A stretch of 64,000 nucleotides of DNA from Pomacea canaliculata (taxonomy: Eukaryota > Mollusca > Gastropoda > Architaenioglossa > Ampullariidae), in assembly GCF_003073045.1 (NCBI RefSeq), contig NC_037600.1, positions 12,202,758 through 12,266,757 on the forward strand, given 5' to 3'. Both the position numbers and the translations under genes were made by a program. Position 1 is the stretch's first letter, and every line of letters begins with the position of its first letter. A model generated the notes under the pieces. The model saw only the letters and a list, made by a program, of their open reading frames with translations. It did not search any database and was not told where the DNA came from. Of this stretch, positions 24,601-37,026 are shown in pieces.

Positions 24601-27600
24601 CTGCGTGGACTAGTAATGATAAAAAGAACCTTTGATCCTCAGGCTCAGAATGTTATGTAAAAAATGGTTATTCCCAAGCATCACTTGGGATTTTACCTGA
24701 GATATGGAATTAAGCCTCAGAACCACTTAGAAATTTTATGTAAAAATCAATCACCCTAACTCAAGTAATGCTTAAAGCTAATGCCTGATGCTTTTAGAGA
24801 GATAGATCTTTGTAAAAACAAAAAAAGACAAATTGTGCGAGATTTTTATTAAGTTGAGAAATCATGTTAATGGATCCATTTTAGATACCTGGCTATTCAC
24901 ACATTTGGTCGCCGCATGGTGTATCCTGGTGCCACATCTCTTATGCAGATGCTTTTGGGTATGTGTTTTCTTGTGCCTACAGCACTTTTTAAAAAACTAA
25001 ATCAAAATTATAGGGAAGAGACACATCTGTGTAGAGAAAGTTTCTTGGCTGATGAAAGGCACAGAGTATGGGTCAAACAAGCACATGACCAGTTCTGGTA
25101 ATCAGTGTAGCAGAATTTAAAAATTTTCTGCATCTTTTCTTAACAGGAAACATGCTGAATCAGGGACGTGCACAACTGATAGAACAGGTATTTTTATATT
25201 CTTTTATGTCATGATATGGTCTTAAAACCATTTTCAGTAAGCTCTCATAAGAAAAGGCAAGGGAATTGGGTTTAAATGATTGATGCTGACATTGTTTCTG
25301 GTCAAAATTTTGAGGTAGAGAACAATGACTTATACATGCATCTGAAATACAATTCTTGAGCAGCATGAAGAGGCTGCCATATTTTTTTTTTTATCTTGTG
25401 GCCTCATCTAGTCCATTCTGCACAAGTGTTCATTTTCAGTTTCCTAAGTGTAGTCGTCTAAACACTTCATGGCATCATGGATCTAAGGATTAAGTTCAGC
25501 GAGAAAGAGCTTGATTGAAGGAGAGATAACTGTCATTACAGAAAATACAATTCTTGTCAATCTGTACTACCTACACTATGAATTAGTTTGTTTTCCTTTA
25601 TGAAAGAGTTTAAAAAAATAAAAAACAAACCAAAATATGGTATCTTTCAAGAACTGGCATGCAGCTTTATGCTTTGTAAATATTCGTCTGAAACCTGAAA
25701 GTGGAAACAATTTAGTGCATCAGTATCTATCATTTAAACCCAGCTTATTTCCTTCTGCAATAATTGCATTTTCATTGTTCAATTTAGTTTTTTTTAAATT
25801 ATTATTATGTCCATACAGAAGCATGGATATAGAGCTAAACTACTGGCAGAAGACAACAATGAGATAGACACCATGTTTCTTGACAGGCGGGGATCGGCAG
25901 GAGTCAATGGAAAGACACTGGTATGAAAGAGTTGCCTCTTGTAAATCTTTTGACATCCAAAGAGTTTGTAATCTCTTGCCTTTTGTGCAATGTAGCTGTC
26001 ATAAGAAGTTCAAGTAACTTTGATCATTTTTTTCTTGTATGGAGTAATTTTGTAGCAATTTGGTATAGGTAGTTTCACAAGGAACCAAACAAGAACCAAA
26101 ATGAACAAGAAGATAGAAACATGTAATTTCTATTATCACCAGGGGTAGCAGATGGCAAGTGGCATGTCATGTGACTGGCACAAACAAATCGTGTTAAAGC
26201 ATCTTATGTTTCTGCTTACCTTCATAGAGTAGCTGCCATGTTCACTCTGAAGAGCTGCTCTGGCATAGTCCATATAGATGATTCATTGGTGTAAGATGTG
26301 TTTGCATAGATGTCTCTTTTTCTTTGTGTGTGCATGGGTGCATGTTTGCAAATTTGTGCATTTTATTGATGTGTGTTGAATTCACTGGATTAATCTGATA
26401 ATTTGTTGGAACTCACGAAGAACGATTGCTTGTAGGTGATCTGTTTTGAGGGAAATGCTGGATTCTATGAGATGGGTAGCTCAGGCACAGCTATAGACTG
26501 TGGCTTTTCTGTGCTGGGGTGGAATCACCCAGGCTTTGCAGGAAGCACAGTAAGTAGGATTTTGTTGTTTTATTTTGATTAGATGTCTGTTTTACTCTAT
26601 GTTATCTTTTAATATTAGATTGCTTTTTCTTTGTACTGTACCAGATGGCAGCTGATTGGCAATATCACCCTCTAGCTATCTCGGTTCCACCTGTCCACTC
26701 CTGATTGATCAGAGATGACTGATGAATGGACTTGCAATAGTGAAGCAGTGTAAGCTGGTCTGGCTTGGTCATGAAAGTCGGTCGATGCTTTGGTGGCCAG
26801 AGGAAGAACTGGCTTATGAATGTTAAGGAGTGGACTGATGATTATGTGCAGGACTTTCTTACAATCACCCAAAACAGGCGTGAGTGAGCTTTGTTTGACC
26901 TTTACCAGCAGACAGGCCTGACGAGAAGGGGGGGGGCAGGGGGGTCTGCTGTACCCAGGCCTGGCCTTGGTCAGTGGATTTTATTGTTCTTCTTTTCCTT
27001 TTCATTGTCTTTTAAAGAAAGAAGGAAAACATCCACAGACTAAGGCTGGGCCCCCTTCACAGCGAGGAAGGAACACCCAAGCATTACACATGCAGGCGTT
27101 GAGTTTTAAGTTTGTATAGTATACAATTTCCAGGCCTAAAGTAGGTGGGTCTTGGGTGGGAAGTATAGTCAGCGGTATCATATTCTCACTGGATGCGCTT
27201 GGAGTTGGAAGGCCCCTGGACACCGAGGATTTATCACGCATGAATGTCTAGACAAACATTCGTGCATTGTACACATTCTCCAGTTTGGACGCCAGGACAG
27301 AAAACAATCACCCTGCCTTTGAGATTTTATCTTGAGCCTCTTTTAATCTTCTGTACCTGTAGTCGCCTTGGTGGCTGGAGTCTCAGAGATTCATGCCAGG
27401 TTTTCTGATCTGGCCTGTCTTCAGTTTTGGGCTGAAGTATAGGTTACCATCACTCTGTGCACAGGAAATTAATCTTCACCTGCTTTCACCCACATCTGGT
27501 GATCTGGAAAGCCTTCAGGATCCGGTGTGAGCCTTGTGCATTTACATTAGAAGATTGGCTTCATGCAGGAAGAACTGATTATGCCTGTTCTTACCTTTGT

Positions 27601-30600
27601 GGGAAGAGATGGCTGAGATTGTGGCACAGATGATTTCTGCATGGATAAAAGCAGTCATAAGGGCAGATACATGGACTGATCTCTACTTGCAGAATCTTTG
27701 GTTAAGGTCAGGACACAGGTTTGAACTGTAGCTACTAGATTAGTCTTTTCTAGAAATGTAGCCTTTAAAGACATTACTCAGGCTTTAGGCTGGCGGTCCA
27801 AATCTTGTTCATCAGAGAGACCTTATAGCTCACTCTCTGGATGCAGTCGGTGACATCCTGGTGGCTCAGCATGTCGTGCACAGCATAAACCATCCTGCCT
27901 ACCCCATGTCAGCTTCTCTGTAGCTCATTCCTGTCCCGCAGCCTGGCTGGAATAGAGATATGTCCTCTTTTTTTTCTGATATTGAGACAGTGTGCTACTT
28001 CCTGTAAAGATGACCAGTCCCTCCACCTGTTATCTTTTCTTTATATGGTCATGTAATCTGGTACAGTATGAATAAGAAATACCTATACAATTTCTTTCTA
28101 TGAGCACTTAACAAATGATATGACAGCTAGTTCCATCCTGCCACCCTACTGTCTCTTTCTCAGTTCCAGTGTAAAGATGAAGAGGTGAACTCATTAGCAG
28201 GCAGGAAGGGATGGTGGGGATGGGGGTTGATGCTCTTTCCTTTTCAATGATCATGAGTGGACAGCTGAAATTTAGATAGGTAGAGATGGTATTTCCATGT
28301 AGTCTTGTCTTCTGATAAGTACTCGAGGAAATAAATCTTACTGACAAAAGGGGTATTTTTGCTGTTTTTATGAATATGGAGCCTATACAATATATGTGTG
28401 TGTGTGTGTCACATGTGTATTGTTGAAGTGGTATAAATAGTGCCAATTGTTTGGGATCTAATTTTTAGGGTGTGCCATTTCCTGATGCTGAGCAGAAAGC
28501 AGTGGATGTCGTGATGCAGTATGCAATCAATAAACTAGACTTCAGTCCTGAAAACATTGTGCTTTTTGCTTGGTCTATTGGTGGGTACAGTGCTAGCTGG
28601 GCTGCCATGAGCTATCCAGAGGTGAAATATGTGGTGAGTAACTATACATGGTGAGTAACCTATTTTAAAGCTTTAATTGTCAGTGTCATTTGCAATCTTT
28701 TTTTTCCTTCCATGCCATGGTAGTTAGGGATAAGCCTAGGTTCTGTTTACCATGTCAAGAGCCGCATGCACAGAATACAAAGTTTTTGCGACTACTACAG
28801 AATCTCAAAAGATGTATAGTATTTTTCTTGAATATTTTAAGTACAGTCCAGTTCCAGGTATCTGTAAAATTGTAACACTTAAAAGTTTGAGGAAAAAAAC
28901 TAAAAAGTATCACTCACTTGACTGCATGAACTTGTTTTCAAATTCATGTTCTCTGTTGATGTCATTTATTTTTGCACATTCTGTTGATGTTCATGAATGG
29001 GATCCACTCCAGCTGTTGATGTTTTTGATCACCATAGTTTAAACAGTATGATTAATAGAGTATTTACATTGAATATTGTTCACACGTTTTTATGTGTTAT
29101 GTGTGTCAGATTCTGGATGCTACTTTTGACGACATTGTTCCTCTTGCCGTCAAGACCATGCCACAGTCATGGAGTGAGTTTTACATTTTAATGTAGTTTT
29201 ATTTTCCTTTTTAGAAGAATTGTTATTAATCCTTTAGTTTTTTTTTTTTTTCTAAAGAAGATCAACTACATGTGTCTTTTCAAGACTTCTTGCTTCTGTT
29301 CATTAATTGGTTCCTAGTTATAGTATGAAGGTTTTAAAGTGGAGGTATTGTTCTACAAGGATTTAAAGTGAGTTATGATCTGATCCTTATACAGGTCCAC
29401 TAGTAAAGTCAGCACTGCGAAACTACATGAACCTCAATGTATCTGAACAACTCATCAAGTAAGTTTGTTGTTAACCTAATAAGGGTATTGATGGCTAGGT
29501 GTCTTTTTCATGCTGTTAAAAGTAATGATCTTGCAGCAGGTGTTTTGCTCAAATATTTAGTGATCATCTCATTTTGAAAGCTATCTTTTATTGGTTGAGA
29601 ATATTATTGCCAGACATATGCACACATGCTTACTAAGTGTAGACTTAATTTCTCCTTCTGATGTGTGCCGGATCATACCTTAATCTTTGAGGAAGATCTG
29701 AGATGGTGCACCTTGCAAGCACATCTTGCAGTGGAATGTTTCCTATTTACCATTTAATATTATTTGTATTATTATTACCATTTCATAATGTGTTACTGAC
29801 ACTTTGAATACAGACCATTTGCAGTATTTAGAAATGCCTCTGATTTCATTTTTCACCATTCATTTAGAGAAAAAAAGAGGGCTGTCTGATCTACAGGAAG
29901 GAAATCTGTTTTATAATTATTAATTTCTGCAAGTATATATCATGCTGCTTTCAAGAATAAGAGCTATTGTAAATTACTGTATAATAATGGCTTGATTGAT
30001 GCACAATCTTGTTATTATTTTTTCTAATAATAGGTACCCAGGACCAGTTAAGTTGATCCGAAGACTTAAGGACGAGGTTATTTCAGCACTGTAAGTCTTT
30101 TGTCTAAGGTGAAGTCCGAAGTATAAAGGCTGATCCATTTTAAATTGATCTTCATGTTTTCTTCAATTGGAATGTAGACATGATTTTTTTTTTTTAAATA
30201 TGAAAAACTGCATCACATGTGAAAAAAAAGTATTCATGCATGTTATATATGTGTATGCAGCGATGTTCTCTATTTTGTGATCAGGGAATATATGAAGCAG
30301 GGGAGTAGTATGCTTGTATTAATTTTTTCTCTGTGTGTGTCTGGTCATGAATGTGTGTCAGACTCTGCATGTGTAAATGAATGAGAGACATGCACTCTTT
30401 CTTCCTTTCAGAGTTTAATTTCTTTTAGGCTGTTTATCAGTTTTTCAGGACTTTGGTTCACATCTTTTTGTAACAATAAATGTGTGTGGATGTGAGCAAG
30501 ATATTGTATATAAAGATAGGAAAGTGTGTGAATATTTGTGTATATTTTAATGTCTCAGTACAGATTAATAAAGAATCTTGAACCTTGGAATTGTAGTAAA

Positions 30601-33600
30601 TACTGCAGTTCAACCTGTTGTGTTATTATAGGAACCCAAACAGCATGATGCCTGTCCTATCAACAAATCGTGGGAACTTTCTTCTCATTCAGCTCTTGAA
30701 GTATAGGTTAGTGATTACTCTTTAATCCTTTACTGTGCATGAAAAGGTTGTTTGTGAACACACAGAAGCAAGAAAAGAAGTAATTTTGACCTCTGTTGAA
30801 TTCATTACCCATTTTGATTCTGTTGGTAATATCACAAGTTGTATTTAGTGAAAGTGTATGTAAACAGTGGTGTACCTTTGTATTTATAAAGGTGCAGCTG
30901 CACACAGTTTTAAGGTTGATTGCCTTGAAAGGTTGATTTGCTATTTTTAAACATCTTATCATGTACAGAATGTTTCAAGTGTTCCAGGTTTCAGCTGCGC
31001 ACCTAAACACATACCTTTAATATACAAAGCACAGAAACTGCATAAAACCTTTAAATATATAATGATTATTAAATTATTAACAGTTATTTTATGTGTGTAA
31101 TGGTGTAACCTATTCCTGTTTTAAAGGTGCTTGGAATAGTATTAGCAGTCATGTTAGAAAAATTTCTTTCCTTTTTTTTTTACACAAGGAAATTAGAAAA
31201 GAACATTCACCAGATGAATAAATGATTAAAAATGCATGTCATGTATTTAGATATCCCATGATTGTAGACAACAGTACAGTTCCTCTACTTGAGCAGTGGT
31301 TAGCAGCATCAAGAGGAGACCAAGGTAAGTTCATGGAGTCGACCTAGAATGTGTTCATTGTGGTGTATGTGTGTCAGCAGTCGCACCTGCATGCATTTGG
31401 CATAGAAAGAGTGTGTGTGTGAAGAGAGAATGCTTTATGAGAATACATTTTTTTCTGCTTAGCCTGCTATGCTGTACAAATGTCATGCTGTGTCAACAGA
31501 CAACATTTTAATGGAACATAGTGTAGACATGGAGCAATGTGCAGAAGAGTTCCGCTATTATCTCCAGGGACCATTCCCTTGTCTACCCTATGGCAATAGG
31601 TAGGTTTGAGAGAATTTCACCACTGTAGTTGGCATTCACTCAAGCATGTGTGACAATTAGTTCAGTTGGCCAGGTTATGAGGGCAAACTGGCTATACCAG
31701 GCTCTGGTATCTGACAAAGATTTGAAAAGAATCAGTTCAATTGTGTTAATTGTGTTAATGTTGTAATACGGGCAAATGTACATCTTAACGCTGCACCTTG
31801 TAGCAAACTTGTTCTACTTTATTTTTAACGTTGCTGTAACTAGAGCACCTTCCCATGTTTAAATTGCCCACTGGGACAAATAAAGTTGATCATTATCATT
31901 GTCATTGTCATACTAATTTCTTATTAGTAAGAGGAGAGTAATCCACATCCATAGTTAAATGACAACATAGAATGTATCCTTGTGTGCATGTGATGCTGAA
32001 ACCTTAAGTTATTTTTAAAGTTCATTTTTAACCTGCCTTTTTTTCAGGCCAGCAGTTCATCCAGCCTGAGAAAAATGCGATGACTCTCTTCCTGGTATGC
32101 CAGTTGTCACTCATTTAAAATCTATTGTTGATTTTTTTTTTTTCAATGTGCTTTCTGCACTAAGTAATCTGCTGAAGTTTTGTTTAACCTATGAAAGTAA
32201 CTTGTAATCTTTTATGAAAATTCAAAAGTACAGTCTTGACTCTTTGCACATAGCTGTGGGTCTTTCTGATAAGAGATTTCTGAATAGCAATGGATGCTGG
32301 GTGGGGCACGACATTGGAGTTAGGTGGGGGGAAATTTTCTTTTCCAGTTCCTCTGTGATGTCAAACATTAACCCCTCTAAAGCAGGTAAATAAACGCTGT
32401 AAATTTTAGCAGTGTGCCCATTCCGTGCCTTCCCTTCAGTGGTGAAAGACTGTAGTAGACTGGAGGTTAGTTTGCTCATTCTTGGAGCAGAAGGTTGCTG
32501 CTCTGAGGCTTGCCTGGGCCTGTGACTGAAAAAAACCCAGCCCACCCAGCTGCTGTCCTGCAGAAAATGCTTGATTTATTTGGTCAAGCTATCACAGTGT
32601 GTTAGTTCCTAGAGGAGACAGATGATATAGAAACAAAACCTTTTCTTCATAATTCATATTTTTCTGTTTGTGGTTGTGCAATGAAAGTACACTAATAATA
32701 ATAATCTGGATTATTTGATACACACATATCTACTCCAATGGAGGAAGTTAAGTCAGTTGTAGTGTCTACACACTTGCTAAACAGACAGGCACGCTTGCAC
32801 AAGCACAAATAAACTCATTAAACCCAAACTAGATTTTACCAGCTAAAGCTTCATCCTCTGAAAGTCCATGAAAGATAATGTTGGATAATGTAAGTCTGAA
32901 CTGTACACTGTGATTTTTTTTAATTGTATGAGCCAACATGGTTGAAGAACACTATGTGTATTAATAACCAACATTAAAGAGGTCTACCCTCAGCTTGGGA
33001 TGGTCACGTGCATGCATAATTTTCCAAAATTGTCGATAAGTCCGCAGCAGCCAATGAGAAGCATATTTGTCTGTCCCTTCATGCACTCGAAAGTGTCTTG
33101 TATATTCTGTAATGGACGCTCCTTCCTTGTTCCTCAAAATTTACGCTCTTATTATCATTCAAGCAATATACATTTGTTGCTATAAGAAAGCTTATCATAT
33201 AGAATTCCTGAAATCTGCGATTGTCTGGTTGGGACGGGTCAAATGATTTTGCAGGCCATATATGGCCCACAAGCTGGACATTCTCCACCCCTGACTTCGA
33301 TGCACAAACGCTATTGCCTCACGTCACACTAGATGACAAGAATGACAGTGGTGTTCTGAATGATATCACAACTGCCATGGCCTTGCATTTATGGCTGATG
33401 ATAAAAATAATGGATAAAGAGACACACCTGATGCCTCTCTATGCATCACTTGTTGACTGTCAGGAACAGAAACAAAATATACTGTCTGCAATTACCAGCA
33501 AGTTAACATGTAGTGTTAACAACAGGCCTCTCTTCTTAACGCTTGCTATTTGCAACTGTCAGCACGTTTAGAGACAGAAGATCTGCAGAAGAAAACTGTT

Positions 33601-34229
33601 GTTTCTTTTTAAAATACAGTTTTTACTCATCCTTGATAAGATGCTCCATTTGCAGCAAAATACTGATCTAAGGCCATCAGCTGATCATTATTATCAACTA
33701 GGGGCTCATTTATCCCTGGCAAGTTAAACCAGATTCCACAAAAATCATAGCATTTTTCTCTCTTTCCTTACTGTAACATTGCTCACTTGTTTCAATTTCC
33801 TGCATAAAAACCACAAACTTGTATTACTGCAGATGATTTTTTTCCAGTTAACTTCTAAAACGAGGCAGGTGTGGACAAAGCTTCTGGTTTAGTCACATTC
33901 TCTATTTAGGCTCACCAAGACTAACATTGGAGAACTTTGCAGACAGACAGCAGTCCACCTATGCATGTCCGTGATAAAAACAACACACTACTTTTTGCTT
34001 GGTTCTGGCCTTCAGTCAGAACTGGTTTGTGGTAGAATCTTTACCTTATTTGCTTATTTTACAAGTTTAACATTTTACTGAATAGTATTTTTTTTTTATT
34101 ATGCTTGAAAGCTTTCTGTAAACAACTGATTTTCAGGCGAAGAAGTACCTTGAAGACTTTGACTCCTCCCACTGTACACCACTGCCACCAGAATATTTTC
34201 GCCAACCATGGTCTCCTGGTGATGATTAG
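18670..34229 (+). CDS. ABHD16A: ABHD16A (BAT5) phosphatidylserine lipase, about 20 exons
   Basis: Membrane serine hydrolase that makes lysophosphatidylserine from phosphatidylserine. Exons: 18670-18738, 19775-19831, 20299-20365, 21452-21538, 22691-22777, 23475-23548, 24293-24379, 24885-24958, 25147-25187, 25819-25920, 26436-26549, 28469-28633, 29110-29173, 29395-29458, 30034-30090, 30632-30706, 31251-31324, 31500-31592, 32048-32094, 34137-34229. Landmarks: N-terminal LKGPRLIRLLK; hydrophobic segments in exons 3-5; WPVDFRW; HTFGRRMVYPGA; NEIDTMFLDRRG; CFEGNAGFYE; VLGWNHPGFAGST; nucleophile elbow AWSIGGY with the catalytic Ser; ILDATFDD with the catalytic Asp; SSHCTPLP with the catalytic His in the last exon. 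About 530 residues against 558 in human. Oddities: exons 5 and 6 differ in phase, so a microexon or indel is missed; exon 7 carries two in-frame stops; exon 18 fits only with a GC donor at 31593 (a GT donor at 31600 breaks frame). Confidence 0.93.
19930..20095. mobile_element. hAT-like terminal sequence, probably an old MITE
   Basis: The right side, read on the minus strand from 20093, begins CAGGGGTGGGCAAAATTTTC, the start typical of many animal hAT elements. A degenerate counterpart, AGTGGGTGGGCAGC at about 19930, may be the other end. I see no matching target-site duplication, so only the right end is reasonably sure. Confidence 0.4.
21871..22307. mobile_element. hAT-family MITE in an ABHD16A intron
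   Basis: Ends are CAGTGGTTCCCAAAGTATTT on the left and, on the right, a sequence whose reverse complement begins CAGTGGTTCTAAAAGTGTGG. Inner parts of both ends also pair (GGACCGCAGACCAC and TGGTCCACGGACC). Flanking 8-base duplications TTCTAGTT (21863-21870) and TTCTAATT (22308-22315) match at 7 of 8 positions, the target-site size of hAT transposons. There is no transposase and the interior is AT-rich, so it is a non-autonomous copy. Confidence 0.85.
23665..23780 (+). repeat. Dispersed repeat of the (AAT)n-GTATAGC type
   Basis: An (AATA)n stretch runs into TTTGTATAGCACCTTTTTCTG and later TTCTTTACATATATGCATGC. The opening resembles the start of the repeat at 43290-43400 (AATAATAATAGGATTTGTATAGCGCATTT), so both probably belong to one short interspersed family. 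Ends are not defined. Confidence 0.4.
24636..24745 (+). repeat. Dispersed repeat, copy 1 (second copy at 39690-39760)
   Basis: Contains CTCAGAATGTTATGTAAAAA, then CCCAAGCATCACTTGGG and a second TTATGTAAAAATCAATCACCC. The copy at 39690-39760 has CCCCAAGCATTTCTTGGG, TCAGAATGTTATGTAAAATC and AGTCAACCCC. The CCCAAGCAT/CTTGGG part is a small palindrome in both. Family unknown. Confidence 0.5.
26645..27960 (+). mobile_element. Degenerate retroelement sequence, possibly DIRS-like, in ABHD16A intron 11
   Basis: No open frame survives, but pieces read like retroelement protein. KEWTDDYVQDFLTITQNRR lies at about 26828-26882. Around 27605-27700, WIKAVIRADTW and YLQNLW resemble the C-terminal part of DIRS-type tyrosine recombinases. 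VAQHVV lies near 27865. The intron is the longest in the gene (about 1.9 kb), which fits an insertion. The match is from memory of the family only and the ends are unknown. Confidence 0.35.
31740..31925 (+). mobile_element. LINE 3' end in an ABHD16A intron
   Basis: The segment AAATTGCCCACTGGGACAAA at about 31860 followed by TAAAGT matches the 3' end of the LINE at 11950 (AATTGCCCTCTGGGACAAAT). It then runs into a short ATCATTATCATTGTCATTG tail. This is a 5'-truncated insertion with no coding part. Confidence 0.65.
33215..33300 (-). mobile_element. hAT-like terminal fragment
   Basis: Read on the minus strand from 33297, the sequence begins CAGGGGTGGAGAATGTCCAG and soon has GGGCCATATATGGCC, as in hAT elements with CAGGGGTGG ends. 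No partner end was found within a kilobase, so this is a truncated or rearranged copy in the last ABHD16A intron. Confidence 0.5.
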
Positions 34230-37026
34230 TTCTTTTGGGTTTCTTCTTGTTACAAAACTTACTTAAAAAATATTTGTACTGGAATGAGAGGATTTTTATT
34301 TTTATTTTTTTTTTGCACAAATGGGAATTTGTTTTTTCATGAATTTTGATATTTTTCCATATTTTTCTTGTTTTTATTTGACAAGGATATTTTTTTAAGA
34401 GGAGTGCACTGACATTTAAGTAGATTGTTACAAATAAGGAATTTATAAGGAATCACTTGAGTGCCAAAAAGGAGAAGATAGCCATGCCATCTAAATGTAC
34501 TTAGTTGAACATTTTTTAAAAATTTGATGTCTGAAATAAATAATTAAAGGTAACCTCACGTAAGTGTCACTAATATAGAATACTTAGACATTCAGAGTCT
34601 GTCAAATGGTTAACAGTGAAGAAGGTATTGATTTATATATCATTTCAAAGTTTAAAGATGCAATTTTTTTGTCAACATTATTTCACTGCATTTAAGAGTA
34701 AGAGGAAATTAATAGAATATGTGTGTCTAATTGGAAAAAAGTGAATGAGTTTAGAAGGGCTTCTTAGCTAAGGCCTAAAAATGCCCTCTTAGGAAGAAAA
34801 AAGGCTCCTATGGCTTCAGCACAGATCACTTTGCCCATACAGTGATTTGAAACTCCTTCACTCAAGGCATATCATTGCATGGAAGGTACTGACCGTGTGA
34901 CTGAAATAAATCCCAGATTTTATAAAAATAGATAGTCCTTTAATATTTCTTACCTTGATAATGTTACTACCCATAGCTTTGGGTAGGATATTAGAAATGT
35001 TTTTTGAAAAAAGTAGTAGTGTAATTGTTACGTTCAAACTTGTGTTCAGTGTACTAGTTTACTAGATTCACTGTTTATGAAAGTTTTCATCTTTACATTT
35101 TTTAATTGTTTTTATTTTTATTGTGTTACAAATTCATACATTCTTGGATGTGATTCTGGTATGCTAACAGTGCTTGACCACGGAGGCATTTCTTACTTAG
35201 ACTGGCTGAAATATGAGCAAATGTGTACCTTGGTTATAGTCATTAGTTTCAAATTTGTGTGACCATGAGACACTTAAAGGAATTAATATCTTGATACTAC
35301 TGGTCATTGTTTTTATATATATATACGCACACACATACATTTATACATTGTTTTTCATTTATTGTTGTAAGATTTTTCTACAGTATAAAATTCAGTCACC
35401 AATTTAGCCTGCGAGAATGTGTAGGTGAGAGTATGAACACTGCTTTTTTTTCTTAGTGAACATCATATTGCATTACTAGACTACTTGTTTTGTGTGTAAA
35501 TTATGCTATTTGAAAGAAGTATGGTTTTGTCACGTTATATGGGACCCTTCCCCTATAGTCACATAATTCATGATGGGAAGTAATGAAGTATGTACAGTCT
35601 GTTAAGAGAGGCACTATGTGTGGAGTGCATTACCACCTTCTAGAGAGAACACATTAGAAAAAATGAGGAACAAATAATCACTGTTGCTTAATAGTCTGTT
35701 TTTGCCCCGCATTCCCCTTCATGAAATGTGCGTAAATTAAAAAAAAGTGTGCTACAAAGTCATGAGTCGGTTGTCAATGTGTGCAAGTGAATGTCAAAAT
35801 TCTTGTCTTCCCTCCTGTTTCTTCAGCTCATCATTGCAGCCACACACACATACACTATCATAACATACAACTGGTGGTGTTTTTAAGTCAAAACTGTTAA
35901 TATGATCAGATTTCATAAACTTCAGTGCAGGTTATTTGCTAGTTGAAAACTTCAGTAGATTGCGTTACTATCACCGAAAAAAGCAATTTCAAGACTTAAA
36001 AAATATTTTATAGGATTAGCATTAAATAACTTTACAAATCTGTGAATACATCATGCACCTTCTCCTGTTGTGTGTCCTGGTGACGTTATTTGTCACTAAT
36101 ACAGAGGGGATTGGGTGCCTTGGATTCATATCTCTGGCATGTTATCGTACTTGTTTACTGGTTCAGCATTAAACACTGGGGAAAAAACCACTCTTATCAA
36201 TGGAATTGATGCAAGACACTGGAAGCCTGTATCATGTTTGTGCATGACATTATGCTGCTGCAGTGGACAGTAGGGTGTAGTGATGTCAGCAATTTTGAGG
36301 CACATTTGAGGTTTTGTACAATTCACTATCCTGATTTCCAATATGAAAAAGATTTTTTGCTCTGTGATAAGCAGAACAACTCCCTATTTCCACAAGTAAT
36401 GTTCTTCAGTCATAATATTGATCTGCTATTTTGACTTGAAATGTTTTGAACTTAAAATCTATTGTCCGCATGATCTATATTTTAAAAAATTACCTTAATG
36501 GATACTTCTTTTTTGTAGATAACATGGAGTCGAAAGCTGAGTCAGGACAGTGAGTGAGGCATCAAAATCAGTCTATGGGATGGTTATGTTCAAGCTGTCA
36601 TCAAGAAGAGACTTTATGCTGTCATTTTAGACCTTAGCAAGATTTTCGTGTTTGCAGGAGTTAAAAGGAATAATAACAAAAAAAAAAAACCACAAAGATT
36701 TTCATTTACTGCATGACCAGAAACAAAAACCAGTGTCTGTACTGTTTATAACTATTGTCTGACAGTGCAAATGTTATCAGAAACTGATCTTTTCTTGCAG
36801 TTATTAAATATAGAAAGTTTGAAAAAAAGGATATACTTAGTTAAAAAAAACACGATTTTTACATTTTTAGGGAGGTGTTCTGCTCATTGCAAATTTCTTT
36901 GCTTCACATTTTTGGACTCAGCATAGCTGGTTGTACAAAACCCCAAATGTGCCTGTTGATCTGTTACAATTCATTGATGATGGTACACACTGCTGGACAG
37001 TTTAGGTTTCGACAGCTCATCTAAGC
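34230..37026. other. Convergent spacer between ABHD16A and the MFS gene
   Basis: The two genes point at each other here, so the stretch should hold both 3' UTRs. I find no exon. The short open frames present have no splice context or family match. Confidence 0.4.
34535..34540 (+). terminator. Candidate poly(A) signal for ABHD16A
   Basis: AATAAA about 305 bases after the ABHD16A stop. It is the first canonical hexamer downstream of the stop and is well placed for a short 3' UTR. Confidence 0.45.

Noticed and set aside
28108..28446. Minus-strand 112-codon frame in ABHD16A intron 11
   Set aside because: It contains a CA/GT microsatellite translation and no motif, and lies antisense within an intron next to retroelement debris.
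33221..33571. Plus-strand open frame of 116 codons in the last ABHD16A intron
   Set aside because: It begins inside an hAT terminal sequence and has no family motif. Not treated as a gene.
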